DNA of 5,472 nt. Source: Anaerolineae bacterium (GTDB lineage: Bacteria > Chloroflexota > Anaerolineae > Anaerolineales > Villigracilaceae). Within the stretch, counting starts at the first letter, position 1; the number at the start of each line of letters is the position of its first letter. The stretch is from positions 1-5,472 of the forward strand of contig DNDO01000178.1 of the NCBI GenBank assembly GCA_003484265.1. Direction: 5' to 3'. The notes under the pieces were generated by a model. The model was not told where the DNA came from and did no database searches. It saw only the letters and a program-made list of their open reading frames with translations. Shown here piece after piece: positions 1-5,472 of this stretch. Both the position numbers and the translations under genes were made by a program.

Positions 1-58
1 ACAGTATAAACCGCAGGGTTGGCATTAATAGCAGTTCAATACGAAGGAGTGTGAAATT

Positions 59-391
59 ATGGGTACAAAAGGTGACAAATTGACAGACGCCTCAGCAGCA
101 TCTGCTGAGAAACTTCAGGGCAGTCTTTCCCACTTGGGAGACATTCGTATTCGCAAAATGTTTGGAGGGCACGGGGTGTTCAATGAAGATAAGATGTTTG
201 CCCTCGTGGATAGTGAAGGCGGCATCTTTTTCAAGGCAGACAATACAAACAAAAAGTTATTTGAAGAAGCTGGCTCCAGTAAACATAGCAAGATGCCATA
301 TTACCAAGTGCCGGATGAAGTGCTTGGTGACGAGAATATTCTAAAAAAATGGGCTCAAGCTTCGATCTTAGTTTCAAGTAATACCAAGTAA
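59..391 (+). CDS. TfoX N-terminal domain protein (stand-alone, 110 aa)
   Basis: A small soluble protein that matches the TfoX N-terminal domain pattern by eye. The diagnostic stretch RKMFGGHGVF is at residues 32-41, followed by MFALV (46-50), IFFKAD (56-61), MPYYQVPDEVL (79-89) and a conserved-looking Trp at 98. The length of 110 residues fits a single N-domain with no C-terminal TfoX domain. The start is well supported: GAAGGAG at 43-49 lies nine bases before the ATG. In gamma-proteobacteria, two-domain TfoX/Sxy regulates competence, but single-domain homologues are widespread in other phyla and have no settled role, so a competence function should not be assumed here. No signal peptide or membrane segment is visible. 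The next gene follows after 39 bases in the same frame, so co-transcription is possible. The family call is firm; the function is unknown. Confidence 0.88.
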   Translation: MGTKGDKLTDASAASAEKLQGSLSHLGDIRIRKMFGGHGVFNEDKMFALVDSEGGIFFKADNTNKKLFEEAGSSKHSKMPYYQVPDEVLGDENILKKWAQASILVSSNTK

Positions 392-430
392 TCAAGGATT
401 TATCCCAGATCAAAAACTGGTCACAGCCAA

Positions 431-958
431 ATGCAAAACACTTCCCCCACGACGATCCTTGAAACAAAACGATTAACCCTCCGTCACCTTTCCGCGGATG
501 ACGCTCCCTTTATTCTCGAATTGCTGAACGACCCATCGTTCATCCAAAACATCGGCGATAGGAATGTCCGCACCATCGCCGATGGTGAATCCTATATTTT
601 GAAGGGACCGCTAACCAGCTACGAAAAGAACGGCTTTGGTTTGGATTTGGTCATATTGAAAGAAACAGGCGAATCCATAGGCATCTGCGGATTGATCAAA
701 CGCGATACTCTCGAAGACGTCGATATCGGATATGCTTTCCTGCCGAGGTTCTGGTCGAAGGGCTACGCAGTTGAGTCCGCGCTTGCTGTAAAGGAGTACG
801 GGCAAAAGGTCCACGGCTTGAAGCGGATCGTTGCAATTGTCGTCTCTGAGAATCAGGGATCCATCCGATTGCTGGAGAAAATCGGATTCGAATTTGAAAA
901 GATGGTAAAACTAGCGGGTGATGATGTTGAACTGATGTTGTTTGCGTTCAATGCGTGA
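431..958 (+). CDS. GNAT family N-acetyltransferase, RimJ/RimL type
   Basis: A 175-residue cytoplasmic acetyltransferase that would transfer an acetyl group from acetyl-CoA to an amine on a protein N-terminus or small molecule. It begins with the typical ETKRLTLRHL strand (11-20) and the helix carrying LLNDPSFIQNIGD (31-43). The core strand IGICGLIKR is at 83-91. The acetyl-CoA loop region DIGYAFLPRFWSKGYAVESA (98-117) has the expected W-x-K-G-Y-A form. Motif B, ENQGSIRLLEKIGF, is at 140-153. Length and motif order fit the Acetyltransf_3 group, which includes RimJ, RimL and many enzymes of unknown substrate. The ATG at 431 is the only start codon after the in-frame stop at 389-391, but no Shine-Dalgarno sequence precedes it closely; AAGGA at 394-398 is too far away. 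It may depend on translation of the preceding TfoX-domain gene. The substrate cannot be read from the sequence. Confidence 0.93.
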   Translation: MQNTSPTTILETKRLTLRHLSADDAPFILELLNDPSFIQNIGDRNVRTIADGESYILKGPLTSYEKNGFGLDLVILKETGESIGICGLIKRDTLEDVDIGYAFLPRFWSKGYAVESALAVKEYGQKVHGLKRIVAIVVSENQGSIRLLEKIGFEFEKMVKLAGDDVELMLFAFNA

Positions 959-1003
959 ACAAGATTTGAATCTTTCATAAAATTCATTTCCGAAAGCAGA
1001 TTG

Positions 1004-1009
1004 TATACT
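1004..1009 (+). promoter_or_regulatory. Possible -10 box (TATACT) for the membrane protein gene
   Basis: TATACT differs from the TATAAT consensus at one position and sits four bases before the GTG start, in the AT-rich gap after the acetyltransferase gene. A transcript from it would begin near 1015-1016, at or inside the start codon, which would match the lack of a ribosome binding site if the message were leaderless. No good -35 partner is present; TTCATT at 983-988 is weak and only 15 bases away. This is tentative. Confidence 0.25.
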
Positions 1010-1013
1010 TCCC

Positions 1014-1670
1014 GTGATAAAAACCTCGATACGGCTGCTGGCATTGTCCAATGCTTTCGCGTTGGCATTCCTTGCCCTGCTGACTTTTGTAAGTATCAAT
1101 AGTCAGATTCCCATGGGCACACTGACCCGCGACCCAGCCACATTGGAAGGGTTCCATCCCTTGATAGGCATTTTGTCCAATTTGGGTATATTGTTGTGGT
1201 GCGGGACAGCCGCCGTTTGTCTGTTTGGCGCGGTTATCCTTCATCAAAACGGATCGAAGAATGCCGGAAGGTTTCTTGCCGGTTCGGCGTTTCTCACGTT
1301 CTTCCTTCTATTCGATGATTTTTTCCTGTTCCATGATGTTTTATCGAGGCAATATTTTGGTATTAGAGAAAAGGGCGTCTACGTGATTATTGTAACGATC
1401 ACAATAATTTATGCTGCCATTTTCTGGCGCACGATCTTGAAGACGGAATACATTGTCCTTGGATTTGCTTTGATCCTCCTTGCTTCATCCCTTGGGATCG
1501 ATGCGCTCTTGGCAGGCTTGACCGAAAAAATGGGGGAATGGAGCTTTCTGGTAGAAGACGGTTTGAAATTTCTGGGAATCGTCGCGTGGTGTAATTATTT
1601 TATGGGAACTTCATATCGATTCGTAGTGGAGGGTTTGAGTAACGCGATAAAAAACCCTGAAAATTCCTGA
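1014..1670 (+). CDS. Unrecognised six-helix integral membrane protein (218 aa)
   Basis: I do not recognise a named family. The protein is strongly hydrophobic with about six predicted membrane helices, near residues 8-28, 50-76, 87-107, 122-139, 146-168 and 183-203, and a short polar C-terminal tail. Two features stand out. At the end of helix 3 is an acidic and histidine cluster, LFDDFFLFHDVL (99-110; D101, D102, H107, D108). At the start of helix 6 is LVEDGLKFLGIVAW (179-192; E181, D182, K185). Charged residues of this kind inside a membrane often bind metal or protons, which hints at an enzyme or ion-handling role, but this is inference. The start is uncertain: the frame opens after a stop at 978-980, and GTG 1014 is the first usable codon, with no Shine-Dalgarno sequence. 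The next candidate is TTG 1044 (codon 11), which would cut into helix 1. A TATACT box at 1004-1009 raises the possibility of a leaderless message. Confidence 0.8.
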   Translation: MIKTSIRLLALSNAFALAFLALLTFVSINSQIPMGTLTRDPATLEGFHPLIGILSNLGILLWCGTAAVCLFGAVILHQNGSKNAGRFLAGSAFLTFFLLFDDFFLFHDVLSRQYFGIREKGVYVIIVTITIIYAAIFWRTILKTEYIVLGFALILLASSLGIDALLAGLTEKMGEWSFLVEDGLKFLGIVAWCNYFMGTSYRFVVEGLSNAIKNPENS

Positions 1671-1701
1671 CCCGTTTTTAATCTAATAGTCCTCATACAC
1701 C

Positions 1702-1736
1702 TTGTTTACAAATCGCCTTCGCGGTTTTGTTATAAT
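1702..1736 (+). promoter_or_regulatory. clpC promoter, extended -10 type
   Basis: A perfect TATAAT at 1731-1736 is preceded by TGT at 1728-1730, giving an extended -10 element (TGnTATAAT). Upstream, TTGTTTACA at 1702-1710 offers only poorly spaced -35 candidates (TTTACA at 1705-1710 is 20 bases from the -10), but extended -10 promoters tolerate a weak -35. Transcription would start near 1743, giving a leader of about 80 bases. I see no CIRCE element (HrcA) and no CtsR-type heptad repeat around it, so these common heat-shock repressors do not appear to act here. Confidence 0.75.
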
Positions 1737-1753
1737 GCCTTCATATTGGTAGG

Positions 1754-1803
1754 GGCACAGCGAGTTGTCTACCGGCTCAGACGAAAATTCGTCTTGCTGT
1801 GCC
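1754..1803 (+). promoter_or_regulatory. Structured clpC leader: predicted three-way junction RNA
   Basis: The leader can fold into a nearly fully paired three-way junction. The closing stem is a perfect 8-bp match, GGCACAGC (1754-1761) with GCTGTGCC (1796-1803). Inside are two adjoining hairpins. The first pairs 1762-1767 with 1773-1778 (six pairs, two of them G-U, 5-base loop). The second pairs 1779-1784 with 1789-1794 (six pairs, 4-base loop). Only base 1795 is left unpaired at the junction. The structure ends five bases before the AGGAGA ribosome binding site, close enough to affect initiation. I do not recognise it as a named riboswitch. A role in temperature or other control of clpC is inference. 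Confidence 0.5.
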
Positions 1804-1811
1804 TGTACAGG
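1802..1811. repeat. 10-bp perfect palindrome overlapping the clpC ribosome binding site
   Basis: CCTGTACAGG reads the same on both strands. It overlaps the last two bases of the leader stem and the first three bases of the AGGAGA ribosome binding site. It could be a half of a protein-binding site or simply chance; as RNA it cannot form a useful hairpin because the centre is too tight. Confidence 0.35.
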
Positions 1812-1814
1812 AGA
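1809..1814 (+). promoter_or_regulatory. clpC Shine-Dalgarno sequence
   Basis: AGGAGA lies nine bases before ATG 1824 and twelve before the adjacent ATG 1827, which selects 1824 as the start. It also argues against the in-frame TTG at 1746, which sits only about three bases from the predicted transcription start and has no binding site. Confidence 0.8.
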
Positions 1815-1823
1815 ATACCCCTC

Positions 1824-4304
1824 ATGATGCGATTTGACAGATTTACAGAGAGAGCACAGGAAGCCGCCCAACGCGCCGCGGAGATCATCCAGCGCTACGG
1901 CCATAACCAGATAGACACTGAACACATCCTGCTGGCGCTGATCGAACAGCCCGGCGGAGTAATCCCCCAAATTTTGGAAAAACTGAGCGTCAGCCCCGAA
2001 GCGCTGACTGAACGTCTAGACGCGACTTTGCGCGCCAGCCCGAAAGCCAACATCTTCGGCGGCGGCGCAGGGCAGATATTCATCACCCCTCGCGTCAAGC
2101 GGATCATTGACCTGGCCAACGAGGAAGCAAACCGCCTCAAGGACGAATACATCTCCACCGAACATATCTTCCTCGCGATCCTCACCGAGCGAAATACGCC
2201 TGCCGCGCGCATTTTGGAATCTGCTGGATTAACACGCGACCGCGTCTACACCGCCATTCAGGATTTGAGAGGCGGCCAACGCGTCACGGACCCGCAGGCT
2301 GAATCCCGCTATCGGACGCTTGAGAAATACTCCCGTGACTTGACGCAACTGGCACGCGAAGGCAAACTCGACCCGGTCATCGGGCGCGACAGTGAGATCA
2401 TGCGTCTTATTCAAATTTTGTCACGCCGCACCAAGAATAATCCTGTTCTCATTGGTGAGGCCGGCGTGGGTAAGACAGCCATCGCGGAGGGACTGGCGCA
2501 GAAGATCGCCAACAACGACATTCCTGAAATTCTTTCAGGCAAACGCGTTGTTGCGCTCGATCTCGGCTCGATGATCGCAGGCTCGCGATTCCGCGGTGAA
2601 TTCGAGGAAAGACTCAAAGCTGTGATGGAGGAAGTCTTGCGCGCGCAGGGTGAGATCATCCTGATGATCGACGAGTTGCACACTGTCGTCGGAGCAGGAG
2701 CCGCACAGGGGGCGATGGATGCGTCCAACATGCTCAAGCCGGCGCTCGCCCGTGGTGAACTCCAGACTATCGGCGCAACCACGCTGGACGAATTCCATAA
2801 ATATATCGAAAAAGACGCCGCTCTCGAACGCCGCTTCGCCCCGATCTACGTCGAAGAACCCACCGTGGACGACACGATCAAAATGTTGATGGGTCTGCGT
2901 GATAGATACGAAGCGCATCACAAAGTCCGTTTCGCGGATGATGCCCTTGTTGCCGCAGCGCGTCTCGCTGACCGGTACGTCACCGACAGGCGCTTACCCG
3001 ATAAAGCCATCGACCTGATGGACGAAGCCGCCGCGAAATTGCGCGTGGCGCTTTACTCCATGCCGCCCGACCTCAAAGCGATGAAGACAGAGATCGAAAA
3101 ATTTCAAGCCGAAGAGGAACAGGCCGGTTTGAACCGTGATTATGAACTCGCCGCTAAAAAGAAATCGGAACGCCTGCGCCTCGAAGAGGAATACAAGGAA
3201 AAGCGCGATAAATGGGAATCGGAACACCAACTCGATGAAGTTGTGGACGTGGACGATATTGCGTCCGTCGTGCACCAATGGACCGGCATCCCAGTTACAC
3301 AGATGATGGAGACTGAGTCTGAAAAACTCCTGCACATGGAAACCCGTCTGCACGAGCGTATTGTCGGGCAGGAGGAAGCCATCCACGCCATATCGGATGC
3401 GATCCGCCGCTCACGCTCTGGATTGTCTGATCCATCGCGCCCGATCGGTTCATTCATTTTTATCGGACCTTCCGGTGTTGGCAAAACGGAACTTGCGAAA
3501 GCCCTCGCTTGGTTCATGTTCGACGATGAAGAGGCGCTCGTCCGCATCGACATGTCCGAATATCGTGAACAGCATACGGCAAGTCGTCTTTTTGGGGCAC
3601 CTCCGGGATATGTCGGGTACGAGGAAGGCGGTCAGCTGACAGAAGCAGTCCGGAGGCGTCCGTATCGTGTTGTCCTGTTCGATGAGATCGAAAAAGCTCA
3701 CCCGGAAGTCTGGAACGCATTGCTCCAAATTTTGGATGACGGCCGTCTGACAGATGGTCAGGGCAACGTAGTGGATTTCCGCAATACGGTTCTGATTATG
3801 ACCTCGAACCTGGGCACGGAATACGTGAAAAAGGGAGGTACCCTGGGCTTCCTGCAAGGCAAAGCCTCTGATGAGGAGCGCGAATCTCACGCCAAGATCG
3901 AGAAGGCTTTGAAAGGCGCCTTCCGACCTGAGTTCATCAACCGCATCGACGAGACCATCATGTTCTCGCCGCTCTCCATCGAACAAATGGAAGAGATCGT
4001 CGTCCTGCAAATGAAGGAAGTGCAGGATCGCCTGAACGATCACAATATCTCGGTCGAACTGACCGACGCCGCGCGCGAGTGGCTCGCCAAGGAAGGGTAC
4101 GACCCGGCATTCGGAGCTCGTCCGTTGCGAAGAGCCATCCAAAAGAATGTCGAGAGTCCGCTTTCGGTGGAACTGCTCGGCGGCAAATTCAAGGACGGCG
4201 GAAGCGTGCAGGTGGATGTGGACGATGAAAACAACAAAATCGTCTTCCAAATATCCGAACCTGTAAAAAAGAAAAAGAAGAGCGAACAACACGCAGAAGC
4301 GTAA
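1824..4304 (+). CDS. clpC: ATP-dependent Clp protease ATP-binding subunit ClpC
   Basis: An 826-residue Hsp100/AAA+ unfoldase that forms a hexamer in the cytoplasm and feeds unfolded proteins into ClpP. Order of domains: two Clp N repeats (about 1-75 and 80-150); D1 with Walker A GEAGVGKT (211-218), Walker B IILMIDE (278-284) and the arginine-finger region ALERRF (333-338); a short UVR-type middle domain (about 415-470, with NRDYELAAKKKSERL); D2 with Walker A GPSGVGKT (548-555), Walker B VVLFDE (616-621) and sensor-2 GARPLRR (764-770). The short middle domain and the LGF tripeptide (674-676), placed where ClpC and ClpA carry their ClpP-docking VGF/IGL loop, separate it from ClpB. All key ATPase residues are present, so it should be active. 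The tail ends in a lysine run (815-819). No ctsR, mcsA or mcsB lies beside it, unlike in Bacillota. The gene has its own promoter and terminator, so it is probably monocistronic. ATG 1824 is chosen by its Shine-Dalgarno sequence. Confidence 0.97.
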   Translation: MMRFDRFTERAQEAAQRAAEIIQRYGHNQIDTEHILLALIEQPGGVIPQILEKLSVSPEALTERLDATLRASPKANIFGGGAGQIFITPRVKRIIDLANEEANRLKDEYISTEHIFLAILTERNTPAARILESAGLTRDRVYTAIQDLRGGQRVTDPQAESRYRTLEKYSRDLTQLAREGKLDPVIGRDSEIMRLIQILSRRTKNNPVLIGEAGVGKTAIAEGLAQKIANNDIPEILSGKRVVALDLGSMIAGSRFRGEFEERLKAVMEEVLRAQGEIILMIDELHTVVGAGAAQGAMDASNMLKPALARGELQTIGATTLDEFHKYIEKDAALERRFAPIYVEEPTVDDTIKMLMGLRDRYEAHHKVRFADDALVAAARLADRYVTDRRLPDKAIDLMDEAAAKLRVALYSMPPDLKAMKTEIEKFQAEEEQAGLNRDYELAAKKKSERLRLEEEYKEKRDKWESEHQLDEVVDVDDIASVVHQWTGIPVTQMMETESEKLLHMETRLHERIVGQEEAIHAISDAIRRSRSGLSDPSRPIGSFIFIGPSGVGKTELAKALAWFMFDDEEALVRIDMSEYREQHTASRLFGAPPGYVGYEEGGQLTEAVRRRPYRVVLFDEIEKAHPEVWNALLQILDDGRLTDGQGNVVDFRNTVLIMTSNLGTEYVKKGGTLGFLQGKASDEERESHAKIEKALKGAFRPEFINRIDETIMFSPLSIEQMEEIVVLQMKEVQDRLNDHNISVELTDAAREWLAKEGYDPAFGARPLRRAIQKNVESPLSVELLGGKFKDGGSVQVDVDDENNKIVFQISEPVKKKKKSEQHAEA

Positions 4305-4313
4305 CAAGTAATG

Positions 4314-4350
4314 AAGTGACAGTCACCTTTAAGGTGACTGTCACTTTTAA
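4314..4350 (+). terminator. Intrinsic terminator of clpC
   Basis: A long perfect inverted repeat, 4314-4329 with 4331-4346 (16 positions around one central base; realistically a 14-bp stem with a 5-base loop), begins ten bases after the clpC stop. It is followed by TTTTAATTT from 4345. The T tract is only on the plus-strand side, so it should end clpC transcription and insulate the next gene. Each arm is itself palindromic (GTGAC-A-GTCAC and GTGAC-T-GTCAC). Confidence 0.9.
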
Positions 4351-4420
4351 TTTCCTAATCGTAATATTATATTTGCAGGGTACCATACACTGAAGCCAAT
4401 AGAAGGAGACCATTCTCATC

Positions 4421-5472
4421 ATGGAATCAAATACCAATCAATCTTCAAGCGTCACAAAGATCGTTGTCGGGATTGTCGCTGTCCTGCTTTGCTGTGCCTT
4501 GGTTGTTATCGTCGCGGCAGGTGTCATTATGTATCAAGCCGCCCAGCAGATACCTCCCCTGGACGACTTCCCACCTCAAGACTTCCCGACGGATGATTCG
4601 TCGACCCCGTTACCTGTTCCCACCCTGGATCGTACCTCTCCCGATTCGATCTCAGCCGATACGCTCGACACATTGAACAATACCCTTGTGCCGGAAAACG
4701 ACCCGTACGAACTTGCCTGCCGCTTGAAAGCGATCTGCGATGTACCCAGGACAGTGCCCGGCAAAGCCTATAAAGTAGGCGACAAGGAAAACTTCTGGAT
4801 CAGCAATTCAGATACCGCAGAGCATCATCAGATCACAGCAACATTATTGTATATAACTCCCCACTCCTACTTTTGGGCGGAGGAAGGCGCGAGCGTGGAC
4901 GAAGGCGATATGAAGAGATTGATGGATACCTTCGAGAATGAAATATACCCGACCGACCGCGAATTCTTCGGCGAGGAATCTAACCCGGGCATAGACGGCG
5001 ACCCTCATATCTTTGTCATCTACGCCAGCGGACTTGGACGGAATGTGGCAGGCTACTTCAACTCTTCCGATTCGTTCAACCCGCTGGTCAAGGAATTTTC
5101 GAACGCGCACGAAACCTATATGCTCAGCACCACACAGAACCTGGCTGACGAATATACTTATGGCGTTTTGGCGCATGAGTTCGTTCACATGATCCAATTC
5201 GCATCTGACCGCAACGATGTTTCCTGGCTGGGCGAGGGATTTGCCGAAGTCGGCGTTTTCATTAACGGTTATGATGTCGGCGGCAAGGACTGGGTCTACA
5301 CGTCCAACCCAGACCTGCAATTAACCACTTGGGGCGATAGTGTCAGCAATAATGGACCGCACTACGGACAGGCGTTCCTCTTTCTCACATATTTCCTTGA
5401 CCGTTTCGGCGAAGATGCCACGAAGGCACTGACGAGCAATCCCGAGAACGACATCTCCAGCGTGGACGATAC
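4421..5472 (+). CDS. Membrane-anchored zinc metalloprotease, HExxH gluzincin-like (partial, 3' end missing)
   Basis: The first 350 codons of a gene that runs off the window; I translated it directly from ATG 4421, which follows AGAAGGAG at 4401-4408. A cytoplasmic N-terminus of about 13 residues leads into one hydrophobic helix (about 14-38, VVGIVAVLLCCALVVIVAAG), read as a signal anchor because no clear cleavage site or lipobox follows. Next is a Pro/Asp-rich stalk (about 44-75, with PPLDDFPPQDFPTDD), then an extracytoplasmic domain. The catalytic motif AHEFVHMIQF (251-260) supplies zinc ligands H252 and H256 and the general base E253. WLGEGFAEV (269-277) supplies a likely third ligand, E272, spaced HExxH-x15-E, as in gluzincins. 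The upstream stretch GDPHIFVIYASGLGRNVAGYF (193-213) resembles the central strand region of hyicolysin-like (M30) peptidases, but that family call is from memory. The terminator upstream suggests an independent unit. Substrate unknown. Confidence 0.85.
   Translation, partial: MESNTNQSSSVTKIVVGIVAVLLCCALVVIVAAGVIMYQAAQQIPPLDDFPPQDFPTDDSSTPLPVPTLDRTSPDSISADTLDTLNNTLVPENDPYELACRLKAICDVPRTVPGKAYKVGDKENFWISNSDTAEHHQITATLLYITPHSYFWAEEGASVDEGDMKRLMDTFENEIYPTDREFFGEESNPGIDGDPHIFVIYASGLGRNVAGYFNSSDSFNPLVKEFSNAHETYMLSTTQNLADEYTYGVLAHEFVHMIQFASDRNDVSWLGEGFAEVGVFINGYDVGGKDWVYTSNPDLQLTTWGDSVSNNGPHYGQAFLFLTYFLDRFGEDATKALTSNPENDISSVDD

Noticed and set aside
19..24. TTGGCA as a -35 box for the TfoX-domain gene.
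   Set aside because: No -10-like hexamer lies at the right distance; the expected place is occupied by the ribosome binding site.
961..974. AAGATT-TG-AATCTT inverted repeat after the acetyltransferase stop, considered as a terminator or operator.
   Set aside because: Only six A/T-rich pairs with a two-base centre, and no T run follows; too weak to call.
1630..1658. Inverted repeat AGGGTTT / AAACCCT near the end of the membrane protein gene, considered as a terminator.
   Set aside because: The loop is 15 bases, it lies inside the coding region and no T tract follows directly.
1746..1823. N-terminal extension of ClpC from TTG 1746 (26 extra residues).
   Set aside because: It would read through the structured leader, lacks a ribosome binding site and starts about three bases after the predicted transcript start. 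The extra residues do not resemble a Clp N-terminus, whereas MMRFDRFTERAQ from 1824 does.
3450..4307. Long open frame (285 codons) on the minus strand opposite the end of clpC.
   Set aside because: It lies wholly antisense to the conserved D2 domain, its product is low-complexity and Phe/Leu/His-rich with no recognisable motif, and it would have to be transcribed through the clpC terminator region. It is a by-product of clpC codon use.
4368..4373. TATATT as a -10 box for the metalloprotease gene.
   Set aside because: The region is AT-rich and offers several such hexamers, and the bases at the right distance upstream belong to the terminator tail and do not resemble a -35 box. A promoter must exist nearby if the terminator works, but I cannot place it.
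4464..4676. Short plus-strand frame of 70 codons.
   Set aside because: It is an out-of-frame reading inside the metalloprotease gene, which has the better start, ribosome binding site and a catalytic motif.
4844..5320. Minus-strand frame of 158 codons opposite the protease.
   Set aside because: No motif or ribosome binding site was noticed, and the plus strand encodes the HExxH domain across the same bases.

Overview
The window looks like ordinary chromosomal DNA from a free-living bacterium of moderate G+C content. It carries four complete plus-strand genes and the start of a fifth; no minus-strand gene is supported. The best-identified gene encodes a ClpC-type Hsp100 ATPase. The style of the proteins, especially a 826-residue ClpC without a ctsR/mcsA/mcsB operon next to a membrane-anchored HExxH protease with a Pro/Asp-rich stalk, reminds me of Chloroflexota (Anaerolineae-like). 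That taxonomic guess rests on impression, not on a search.

Layout: bases 1-58 hold only the ribosome binding site of the first gene. At 59-391 is a small stand-alone TfoX N-terminal-domain protein. At 431-958, 39 bases later and in the same frame, is a GNAT N-acetyltransferase of the RimJ/RimL type. At 1014-1670 is an unrecognised six-helix membrane protein with a GTG start and no Shine-Dalgarno sequence. The 153-base gap at 1671-1823 holds a strong extended -10 promoter and a short leader that can fold into a compact three-way junction just before the clpC ribosome binding site. clpC runs from 1824 to 4304 and is closed by a strong intrinsic terminator at 4314-4350. The last gene starts at 4421 and runs off the right edge; it encodes a signal-anchored, probably extracytoplasmic zinc metalloprotease with an HEFVH motif.

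How the parts relate: clpC appears to be its own transcription unit, with its own promoter, structured leader and terminator. It should supply the unfoldase for a ClpP protease encoded elsewhere. The metalloprotease downstream lies beyond the terminator and acts on the other side of the membrane, so no functional link to clpC is implied. The three small upstream genes may be loosely co-transcribed but share no obvious pathway. There is no mobile element, CRISPR array, tRNA or rRNA. The most interesting non-coding signal is the clpC leader; the most interesting proteins are the unassigned membrane protein and the partial metalloprotease.
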